From Siphonodentalium dalli (lineage: Eukaryota; Mollusca; Scaphopoda; Gadilida; Siphonodentaliidae), in contig CP136064.1 of NCBI GenBank assembly GCA_032622095.1, positions 6,813,512-6,877,511 of the forward strand: a stretch of DNA of 64,000 nucleotides, written 5' to 3'. Shown here piece by piece: positions 54,956 to 64,000 of the stretch (the first letter of the stretch is position 1; every line of letters starts with the position of its first letter). The notes under the pieces were generated by a model. It worked only from the letters and a program-made list of their open reading frames with translations, was not told the DNA's origin and did no database searches. The position numbers were made by a program, and so were the translations under genes.

Positions 54956-56454
54956 CTATTTACCAACGTTTGGAGGCGGGTAGCCTCCCATACCCCTGTC
55001 ATGTCGTCGCCAGAGTGCGCACTCTGTCGTCTGAACCGGTATCTTGCTCAAAGTCCAATAATGTTATTGTAACATTTTAAAGTAATGTTCATATTACACT
55101 CGTGCTTGCTAAAGCGGTTTAACATGAATAATTATAAGCTAGTCCACATGCATGCAAACAATGTATTTATAAGATCACCCCATGAATATCTAGTCTGGCA
55201 ACACCCACAGCGATCTTAGTCAAGTAATCCTACATGTATACTCTCCGCCGCGGGCCCGAATATGTTAAACTTTACACAACCAGGTTGGGTTAATTAGTTT
55301 CAACTGGTGCATACAAAAGTTGTGTTAGAAAATGGCACCCATATATATGGGGAAATGATTACGTTGGCTGTAACAGATGTTCGGTGATAATTTAAATAGC
55401 CTTTCTCGAGAAAAACTGAATCTTAGTCGAGCGCATTCCTTATTCCATGGTATAATAGACTTCCATCCATCAAATTTAAACTAATCGAAACGTTGGTTAC
55501 AGATATGAAGTTTGTAGGGACGCTTGTAGGGACGGTAACCATCACATTAGGGCGTCCTCATAAAACATCCGCTGCGATACAACATACCGATCCATTTAGA
55601 GTCCCACATAATGTTTGCAACTCCAAAGTATTATAATTAAACTACAAGAAAATGAAACGTAGATAAAAGTTATATGCCGATTTAAATAAAGACAACATTA
55701 CATGTCATTAGTTATTAATTTCAAGAACTTAACAATCCACTCACTCTAAAGAAAAGTCATTTTTATTGGTAACTTTAATAAAGTTATCGAAAGTAGTACA
55801 TATTTTTTGTTAGCGTATATATATGCCTTTATCATACAATTGTGTTTATTTCAATTTATTTTGAGATTTTGTGATCTTGATAATGTTGAAAAATATGGTA
55901 AAACATTATATGTGGCTTTACATTTTGTCAGGTTACATCTTCTTCGAAAATCACTATTCTACAACCTCATCACACTATAATGATGTGCAACACAATAGAC
56001 CATGATAGACTACTGGTAAATGTAAGTCCCTATCCCAAGCCGTTGGTGGTATCCACAGGCGAGTAGACTTTGATCGGATCCGCGTAAACTTAGCTTATAC
56101 ACAATGTTTCCACATCCAGAAACAGGATAGAATGTACATTGACGAAGGCCTGAAAGAAACAGAGAACAACTTTACCCCGATGCACTTTCTTTGTGCAGCT
56201 TGACATTTTGACATGCATACACCCTTTGATCAGAACCAGACCAATCGGGGAAATTCCTCCATGCATTTGCAAGCACGAGTTATTTGAACGGTTACCGATA
56301 GTATAGAGGCTCCATATCTAAAAATGCCCCAAAACTGCATAATTATATATCGCCAATATTATTTTAAATATCTATGTAAATATCTATGTAAAAGCTATTG
56401 GGCTAAAAAGAACATATTTTTCACATAATACGATCGCAATTCGCAACAGGGACG
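54956..56454. other. Intergenic, nothing recognised
   Basis: A short palindromic word AGAGTGCGCACTCT lies at about 55013. No gene or repeat edge found in 1.5 kb. Confidence 0.4.
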
Positions 56455-57360
56455 TGACCAGAGGTTCTTCATGGGGTGTTCACCTTGGAATTCCAACTGC
56501 ACCCCTTGAACCAGACTAAACTAAAGTTTTCGTAATACCAATTGCACCCCATCCCCTAGACTTGATATTCCCAAACTGGCACCCAACATCCTTGATTTTA
56601 ATTTTTCTTTTAATGATACTTAATTACTGACTGACTACCGTGTGTTGAAGATGACTGACCGGGCCGACCATGGTTCGGCCAGTTAAGAGAACATTTTGAA
56701 ATCTGAACCTGCATGAAAACTGCAACATCCTTGTATCTATAGACTGGCCCCAAGCTCTCCAAGTGTTGGAAAGTTCCGACCTAACACCCATTCTACGGTT
56801 GGGAAATTTCCAACTGATGGCCATTTCACTCCCAAATTTAAGGAAGGAAAATATATTAGCCTGTTGTTGGTATAAAAACAGCAAATGCCTCATTAACCCT
56901 TTACCCAACAAACCGGCCAAAACCGGCCAAATAAAGCTTCAACAGCCTAAAATATCTTCGTTCTGTCTCAATAGAACCATACAAATATGGATATCATTGG
57001 AACCGGCTCATTGACCACATTGTGATGGTTACAGTTATGCCCTGTGCCAATGCATTCTCTTATATATGCGTGTCGACCATAGGTCGCCTCGCATATATAA
57101 GAGAATGCATTGGCCTAAAAAAAATCTTTTTTTTACCATTTTTTCTTACATTCTTTAACAATTTTATAATTTGTATTGTGTTAAGCCAATGCATTCTCTT
57201 ATATATGCGAGGCGACCTATGGTCGACTCGCATATATAAGAGAATGCATTGGCACAGGGCCGTTCTGTTGGGTAAAGGGTTAATTATTCGTTGGTAAATC
57301 AATCTAAGAGAACAGGTTCAACCTATTGTTTGTGTGAAATTTCCAAATAATAATAAAGAG
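56455..57360. repeat. Dispersed repeat M, copy carrying a TTAA MITE
   Basis: Homologous to 54490-54955, for example GGTGTTCACCTTGGAATTCC and TATAAAAACAGCAAA. It is interrupted at 56893-57283 by the hairpin MITE A1. Confidence 0.65.
56893..57283. mobile_element. TTAA hairpin MITE family A, copy A1 (383 bp)
   Basis: Core 56897-57279 begins CCCTTTACCCAACAAACCGG and ends GTTCTGTTGGGTAAAGGG, flanked by TTAA on both sides. Two mirrored hairpins at 57045-57114 and 57185-57253 are bracketed by CCCTGTGCC and GGCACAGGG. The uninterrupted paralogue at about 54834 shows the target. TTAA plus CCCTTT ends fit the piggyBac superfamily; no transposase. Confidence 0.92.
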
Positions 57361-57369
57361 GCATCTGGA

Positions 57370-57740
57370 GGGCATTCCCAGAATTCATACAACAAGCATG
57401 AGAGCTGCCATTTTGACCTATAAAATTTGAATTCATAGTTCAAAGGTCGGAAAGTCCAAAAGTCTATTGTTGGCGACGGCCGCCATTTTGTCTTGATTAA
57501 CCTCGAAGTTAGTGTAATTTGAACTTCCAAAAACGAAAATAAATATTTACCTTAATCGTAGTTGTGTTGATGGTGGTTTCGACGATAGTCTCGGCAGACG
57601 ATAGGCTGGGCAGACGATAGGCTCGGCAGTTCAATCGTCCTCGTTCGCAAGCTATCAGCAGTTTTAAAATACTCGTGCTAAATCCTATTAACATGGATAA
57701 TGTCTCATAATGTCTCGAATTCGTGCTCATGCATTTTGTA
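57370..57740. other. Intergenic; CGATAGGCT(G/C)GGCAGA duplication
   Basis: GGCAGACGATAGGCT is repeated at 57591-57626. Nothing else recognised. Confidence 0.45.
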
Positions 57741-57744
57741 TATA

Positions 57745-57910
57745 TGCGCGGGCAATGGGAGATAAATATCGAGCAGAAATTTTGAAACGCATATCACAGA
57801 TGTTTCGCAAATTTACAGTTAACATTAACAATTTACAAAAATGATGGGTTTATTTAATTGTTTATTCCTACATTGAATGAAGATATTTTGTACAAAACAG
57901 CAATTCACAA
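57745..57910. repeat. Repeat X, copy 1
   Basis: Reverse complement of 62890-63030: AGCAGAAATTTTGAAACGCA, AGATGTTTCGCAAATTTACA and GAAGATATTTTGTACAA match in order. Confidence 0.7.
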
Positions 57911-57934
57911 CAAAACAATACGTATCAATTGACA

Positions 57935-58100
57935 TACGCATTTTACAAATTATCTTTTACATTTCTTCTATATGTAATTGGCATAGCTTATCACAAACCA
58001 AAATCAACGACAATAAACGAAATTTAAATTCCAACTACACCTTTTACCGGACTCGGTCTCGGTGTCGCACTACAACTATTAATGCGTCCCAAAAAAACTA
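57935..58100. repeat. Repeat H, copy 2
   Basis: Same-orientation match to 30975-31130, including GGCATAGCTTATCACAAAC and ACTACACCTTTTACCGGACT. Confidence 0.7.
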
Positions 58101-58149
58101 TTTCTATAAATAAAACCATAGCAGAGTTGGTCTCACGTCGAGGGGTGAA

Positions 58150-58172
58150 GGAAAGGGCCTATCGGCCCTTTC
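58150..58172. repeat. Short hairpin GAAAGGGCC/GGCCCTTTC
   Basis: Perfect 9-bp stem with a 4-base loop, followed by a second small CCGGGG/CCCC stem. Confidence 0.7.
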
Positions 58173-58320
58173 GACCATCCCGGGGTTAGCCCCCCAAAAT
58201 AACCCATGGAAAAAAAAGAAGCACAAAAATGGTCTCACGATTGAGAGGGGAGAAGACGAGGAGATATGATGTAGAACAATATCCTAATATGACTCTTCCG
58301 TGGCTTCCTATTATACATTT

Positions 58321-58407
58321 GTTTTGGGGAGTCTATGGACTACTGGAATGGAGTAGGTGGCAAAGAAGTCAGTGAATGCATGTCGGAGCCCATAGACGCC
58401 CCAAACC
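58321..58407. repeat. Inverted repeat with 22-bp stem
   Basis: GTTTTGGGGAGTCTATGGAC and GCCCATAGACGCCCCAAAC pair with two or three mismatches across a loop of about 45 bases. Confidence 0.7.
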
Positions 58408-58560
58408 AGCCAATTTTAACTATACATTATCAAATAAAGGTAAATAACACAAAAAACCACTAATATTTTAGATATATTATTATTACAGGAGATAAATTTT
58501 GGCTAACCGTATGTTGAAAGCATTCCAAAACCTCAGAAACATGAAATCCAAGCAAATGCT

Positions 58561-61132
58561 AATTACATTTTCTCTTTTATTACTCGGAGTGGCAAATTAC
58601 ATTAAACTGATTTTATTACCCGGAGTGGCAAATTACATTAAACTGATTTTATTACTCGGAGTGGCAAATTACATTAAACTGATTTTATTACCCGGAGTGG
58701 CAAATTACATTAAACTGATTTTATTACTCGGAGTGGCAAATTCCATTAAACTGATTTTATTACTCGGAGTGGCAAATTACATTAAACTGATTTTATTACT
58801 CGGAGTGGCAAATTACATTAAACTGATTTTATTACTCGGAGTGGCAAATTACATTAAACTGATTTTATTACTCGGAGTGGCAAATTACATTAAACTGATT
58901 TTATTACTCTGAGTGGCAAATTACATTAAACTGATTTTATTACTCGGAGTGGCAAATTACATTAAACTGATTTTATTACTCGGAGTGGCAAATTACATTA
59001 AACTGATTTTATTACTCGGAGTGGCAAATTACATTAAACTGATTTTATTACTCGGAGTGGCAAATTACATTAAACTGATTTTATTACTCGGAGTGGCAAA
59101 TTACATTAAACTGATTTTATTACTCGGAGTGGCAAATTACATTAAACTGATTTTATTACTCGGAGTGGCAAATTACATTAGACTGATTTTATTACTCGGA
59201 GTGGCAAATTACATTAAACTGATTTTATTACTCGGAGTCGCAAATTACATTAGACTGATTTTATTACTCGGAGTGGCAAATTACATTAAACTGATTTTAT
59301 TACTCTGAGTGGCAAATTACATTAAACTGATTTTATTACTCGGAGTGGCAAATTACATTAAAGTGATTTTATTACTCGGAGTGGCAAATTACATTAAACT
59401 GATTTTATTACTCGGAGTGGCAAATTACATTAAACTGATTTTATTACTCGGAGTGGCAAATTACATTAAACCGATTTTATTACTCGGAGTGGCAAATTAC
59501 ATTAAACTGATTTTATTACTCGGAGTGGCAAATTACAATAAACTGATTTTATTACTCGGAGTGGCAAATTACATTAAACTGATTTTATTACTCGGAGTGG
59601 CAAATTACATTAAACTGATTTTATTACTCGGAGTGGCAAATTACATTAGACTGATTTTATTACTCGGAGTGGCAAATTACATTAAACTGATTTTATTACT
59701 CGGACTGGCAAATTACATTAAACTGATTTATTACTCGGAGTGGCAAAATACATTAAAGTGATTTTATTACTCGGAGTGGCAAATTACATTAAAATGATTT
59801 TATTACTCGGAGTGGCAAATTACATTAAACTGATTTTATTACTCGGAGTGGCAAATTACATTAGACTGATTTTATTACTCGGAGTGGCAAATTACAATAA
59901 ACTGATTTTATTACTCGGAGTGGCAAATTACATTAAACTGATTATATTACTCGGAGTGGCAAAATACATTAAAGTGATTTTATTACTCGGAGTGGCAAAT
60001 TACATTAAAATGATTTTATTACTCGGAGTGGCAAATTACATTAAACTGATTTTATTACTCGGAGTGGCAAATTACATTAAACTGATTTTATTACTCGGAG
60101 TGGCAAATTACATTAAACTGATTTTATTACTCGGAGTGGCAAATTACATTAAACTGATTTTATTACTCGGAGTGGCAAATTTCATTAAACTGATTTTATT
60201 ACTCGGAGTGGCAAATTACATTAAACTGATTTTACTACTCGGAGTGGCAAATTACATTAAAGTGATTTTATTACACGGAGTGGCAAAATACATTAAAGTG
60301 ATTTTATTACTCGGAGTGGCAAATTACATTAAAATGATTTTATTACTCGGAGTGGCAAATTACATTAAACTGATTTTATTACTCGGAGTGGCAAATTACA
60401 TTAAACTGATTTTATTACTCGGAGTGGCAAATTACATTAAACTGATTTTATTACTCGGAGTGGCAAATTTCATTAAACTGATTTTATTACTCGGAGTGGC
60501 AAATTACATTAAACTGATTTTACTACTCGGAGTGGCAAATTACATTAAAGTGATTTTATTACACGGAGTGGCAAAATACATTAAAGTGATTTTATTACTC
60601 GGAGTGGCAAATTACAATAAACTGATTTTATTACTCGGAGTGGCAAATTACATTAAACTGATTATATTACTCGGAGTGGCAAAATACATTAAAGTGATTT
60701 TATTACTCGGAGTGGCAAATTACATTAAAATGATTTTATTACTCGGAGTGGCAAATTACATTAAACTGATTTTATTACTCGGAGTGGCAAATTACATTAA
60801 ACTGATTTTATTACTCGGAGTGGCAAATTACATTAAACTGATTTTATTACTCGGAGTGGCAAATTACATTAAACTGATTTTATTACTCGGAGTGGCAAAT
60901 TTCATTAAACTGATTTTATTACTCGGAGTGGCAAATTACATTAAACTGATTTTACTACTCGGAGTGGCAAATTACATTAAAGTGATTTTATTACACGGAG
61001 TGGCAAAATACATTAAAGTGATTTTATTACTCGGAGTGGCAAATTACATTAAAATGATTTTATTACTCGGAGTGGCAAATTACATTAAAATGATTTTATT
61101 ACTCGGAGTGGCAAATTACATTAAACTGATTT
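58561..61132. repeat. Satellite, about 71 units of 36 bp, with higher-order structure
   Basis: Unit ATTACATTAAACTGATTTTA + TTACTCGGAGTGGCAA. The first ~32 units are near-identical. From about 59740 variant units (AATACATTAAAGTG, ACATTAAAATG, TTTCATTAAACTG, TTACACGG) recur in fixed order: the TTACACGG unit is at about 60272, 60560 and 60992, spacings of 288 and 432 bp (8 and 12 units), so a 20-unit (720-bp) block is partly duplicated. One plus frame reads LGVANYIKLILL repeatedly because 36 is a multiple of 3, but GGA to TGA changes stop it at 58910 and 59306 and a lost T shifts it near 59728. Confidence 0.95.
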
Positions 61133-62148
61133 CTTTCTGGTGTTTTTAAAATAAAATAATATTACGTTATAAATCAAAATTTTAACTGCTACAACTTACA
61201 ATTAGGTATTTTAACTAGGAGACCGTATTTTAACTTGTATAAAATTGATAAGATAATGTGTATGTGTTTAATTTATATATGTATCTGTTTTACAGTCGGT
61301 CGAAAGCTCTTCACGAGCTTGTGTTTGCATAATGTTTTTACCCTCTATGAGGGCCCATCCCCCCCCCCTTGAGTCCGGAATCCAGTTTTAAAATGACGCT
61401 GGAATCCAGAATCCAGCTTCAAATTGACCCTGGAATCCGGAATCCAGTTTAAGAAACAAATACCGATTTCACGTTCAGTTTACATGATATTATAGATCTT
61501 ATATTCAATACAATGGAACCATGATCACCATGGAAACAAGCCTTTGGCTTTATGGTGTTATGGTAAGAGTACACAGTCTGACCCCCCGCTATAGTATCTT
61601 ATGCGCCGCAGGCGCCCCTATATCATTAGATTATTTATGTAGTACCCACCCACCACCCCATCCCGCCACCCATAGTATCTTATGCGCCACAGGCGCTCGT
61701 ATACTGGCAACAGTGTAACATAATATAGATTTTCATAGAATGATCTTGTCTTGCTGATGATCTCGTTCTGTTCTGTTGTCAATAATTTCGGTTTGTGATT
61801 TTGATATTATAAGCCTTTTGTCCATATTAAGAAATTATTTTGTCGGTTTTGCGCCGACTTCAACAAATTTTGCCTTTGTGTGCACCATCATTCCTGCTAT
61901 TTTTTGCTTACGTTTAATGAGTAGCAGATAGCACTGAGTCAATTCGAGCGCATTCGTCTATTAGTTTATTGTTATTTATCACGTTGCTATTTTCAGCAAT
62001 GATGTGTTCCAGTTCAATTTTGTTGTCGATAAGTGGCCGTTCCTCCGTGGCAGACTTCTTTTTAATGCGAGATTAGTACATAATTGTTTGGAAATTCATA
62101 TCTTTTGATGTTTTCCAGAATGCATTGTTTAAGGACATATTATGACAA
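61133..62148. other. Intergenic; GGAATCC tandem and a small duplication
   Basis: TGGAATCC(G/A)GAATCCAG is repeated three times at about 61374-61452. ATAGTATCTTATGCGCC(G/A)CAGGCGC occurs at 61591 and 61670. No gene. Confidence 0.5.
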
Positions 62149-62535
62149 CACTTTACCCAACAGTTATACCCTGTGCCAATGCATTCTCTTATATATGCGA
62201 GTCGACCATAGGTCGCCTCGCATATATAAGAGAATGCATTGGCTTAACACATTAAAAATTATAAAATCGTTAAAGAATGTAAGAAAAAATGGTAAAAAAA
62301 AGATTTGTTTTAGGCCAATGCATTCTCTTATATATGCGAGGTGACCTATGGTCGACTCGCATATATAAGAGAATGCATTGGCACAGGGCATAACTATAAC
62401 CACCACAATGTGGTCAATGAGCCGGTTCCAATGATATCCATATTTGTATGGTTTTATTGAGACAGACCGAAGATAATTTAGGCTGTTGAAGCTTTATTTG
62501 GCCGGTTTTGGCCGGTTTGTTGGGTAAATGGTTAA
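62149..62535. mobile_element. TTAA hairpin MITE family A, copy A2 (inverted, ends worn)
   Basis: Left end ACTTTACCCAACAG has lost its TTAACC; right end TTGGGTAAATGG is followed by TTAA. Hairpins at 62175-62243 and 62314-62382. Orientation is opposite to A1 (the AACCGGCC-rich arm is on the right). Confidence 0.85.
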
Positions 62536-62889
62536 ACTAATAAGTTAGTACTCAGGCGCTATGCCAACTGGTGGAATGTAGCATTCTACTAACATCGCCG
62601 AAAATCTCAAGCAAATCGACCGTAACACTCCAAAGAAAAAATCGTCTGAACTACGCTCAATTGTAAATATTTACCTCTCGATTCGTGACGCAACTACCGA
62701 TGATAAACTAACGAACGCGCGTTCATCGTCGAGAGTCGCTACATTTAATTAATGTATAACAATGATGGTGTGTCATGTCAATTTGCATTTGTAAAATATA
62801 ACTACTGTTAGCAAGATTATTCTCCAGTTCTATTTGATCACCGACCGGAGGCACCACATCACTTTAATAATATCTTGTACGATATTGTT

Positions 62890-63030
62890 GTTAATTGCTG
62901 AATTGTACAAAATATCTTCATTCAATGAAGGTATACACAAATGTAAATGTTAAGCATAACTGTAAATTTGTGAAACATCTGTGATATGCATTTTAAAATT
63001 TCTGCTCGCTATTTATCTCCCATTCCTCAC
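62890..63030. repeat. Repeat X, copy 2 (inverted)
   Basis: Reverse complement of 57745-57910 with a few indels. Confidence 0.7.
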
Positions 63031-63299
63031 GCAGAGACACATTGCTTCACGAGAACTAAACATCGCAAAATTAAAAACGCAATTGGGGAACTGTCTTAAT
63101 ACGCATGGAATTAATATAAGTAGATACATGCAGTGAGATCATATCAATAAAATACTACGTGCATGATATGTGAGTGAATGAGGGATTGCCACGGTCAAAC
63201 ACAATTCTGGACGATCGATCGTGCAATTATATGTATCGCAGAGAATACAATGTAACAAAACGTAATGAGCAGAGGTCAACCTTGGTGAAACGCAATGGG

Positions 63300-63684
63300 T
63301 TAACCCTTTACCCAACAGAACCACCCTGTGCCAATGCATTCTCTTATATATGCGAGTCGACCATAGGTCGCCTCGCATATATAAGAGAATGCATTGGATT
63401 AACACATTAAAAATTATAAAATTGTTAAAGAATGTAAGGAAAAATGGTAAAAAGTGTTTTAGGCCAATGCATTCTCTTATATATGCGAGGCGACCTATGG
63501 TCGACTCGCATATATAAGAGAATGCATTGGCACAGGGCATAACTGTAACCATCACAATGTGGTCAATGAGCCGGTTCCAATGATATCCATATTTGTATGT
63601 TTTTATTGAGACAGACCCAAGATAATTTAGGCTGTTGCAGCTTTATTTGGCCGTTTTTGGCCGGTTTGTTGGGTAAAGGGTTAA
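63300..63684. mobile_element. TTAA hairpin MITE family A, copy A3 (377 bp)
   Basis: Core 63304-63680 begins CCCTTTACCCAACAGAACCA and ends TTTGTTGGGTAAAGGG, with TTAA at 63300-63303 and 63681-63684. Hairpins at 63330-63398 and 63463-63531. Same orientation as A2. Confidence 0.92.
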
Positions 63685-64000
63685 TTGGTCCAGTCAACTC
63701 ATTGCGCGGAAACTCAGTCGGCAACATGGCTTGCTATGGCACAGAATTATGACGACCAATTGTCACCAAACTCCACCATAATAAATTGTCACACCTACTA
63801 TGTTGTAAAATATAGAGATCCGGGGGGGGGGGGCTGGGAACACCACAGAATACAAGGGTAAACCTGTCTTCGGTAACATGGACAAAGGTGATCATTATCT
63901 AGGTACACATTCCGAAGCGCCACTTGGACAATTCCATAGTCAGTAAAATTAAAAACAGGAGCATAATAGAGGTATGCCTGGTGTTTTGAAATTTGGAAAA
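63685..64000. other. Intergenic; G11-type tract
   Basis: A G run at about 63822. Nothing else recognised to the end of the window. Confidence 0.4.

Noticed and set aside
58499..61149. Repetitive hydrophobic protein (LGVANYIKLILL repeats)
   Set aside because: The frame is stopped twice and shifted once by ordinary unit variants, with no sign of selection to keep it open; simple satellite.
56897..63684. A single large inverted duplication covering 56.9-57.9 and 62.1-63.0 kb
   Set aside because: MITE A and repeat X are inverted individually but their order is not mirrored, so these are independent insertions.

Overview
This is eukaryotic DNA, A+T-rich and almost entirely non-genic, from what is most likely a marine lophotrochozoan, probably a mollusc. 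The inference rests on several decayed non-LTR retrotransposons (LINEs), a tRNA-derived SINE with an ATCA-type tail, dispersed repeats carrying GACAGACGGACGG-type stretches of the kind I associate with bivalve and gastropod genomes, many TIR-bearing MITEs and long satellite arrays. There is no operon structure, ribosome binding site, rRNA gene, CRISPR array or convincing intact host gene. Host sequence is limited to weak candidates: a possible first exon near 12.49 kb, a possible exon near 16.93 kb, two possible promoter-like motif clusters (35.05-35.15 and 42.90-42.97 kb) and two unrecognised ORFs.

Layout. 1-4.75 kb: two LINE pseudogenes abut head to tail on the plus strand. 4.8-12 kb: small inverted-repeat elements, one-ended transposon remnants, and a seven-unit satellite of about 383 bp (9.3-11.9 kb). 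12-19 kb: possible host exon, a MITE with a 10-bp flanking duplication (13.04-13.30), a large palindromic element (13.4-13.97), element E copies (14.0-15.3) and a TA-flanked family with G-rich/C-rich hairpins (15.4-16.75). 18-27 kb: a TTAA-flanked double-hairpin MITE, a ~180-bp near-perfect palindrome (20.5-20.7) and LINE fragments on the minus strand (23.2-24.3, 26.1-26.95). 27-33 kb: a 56-copy 22-bp minisatellite entered by a hairpin MITE, a SINE with perfect 14-bp target duplication and a 285-bp tandem repeat with tRNA A-box-like segments. 33-44 kb: one arm of a 1.1-kb inverted pair (partner at 49.3-50.5), Tc1/mariner-like and hAT-like MITEs, and a nested stack at 38.8-41.2. 44.4-47.7 kb: a 3.3-kb TIR element without coding capacity. 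48.8-54.5 kb: a decayed tRNA-like array, the second arm of the inverted pair, 40-bp and 41-bp minisatellites, and a LINE split by a MITE with an exact 9-bp target duplication. 56.4-64 kb: three copies of a TTAA-flanked MITE (piggyBac-like in its target site and CCCTTT ends) and a 71-unit, 36-bp satellite with higher-order structure.

The most interesting signal is modular. One hairpin of about 69 bp (stem beginning CCAATGCATTCTC) occurs 15 times, usually as a pair in mirrored orientation about 70-225 bp apart. The pairs sit inside at least two element families with different outer termini: the TTAA/CCCTTT family and a family ending GTGACCCGCCATATC. An ancient, diverged version lies in a third TTAA element at 18.4 kb. 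Several insertions can be dated relative to each other by clean target-site duplications. Everything here is read by eye; coordinates of repeat edges are accurate to a few bases where a target duplication is stated and to tens of bases otherwise.
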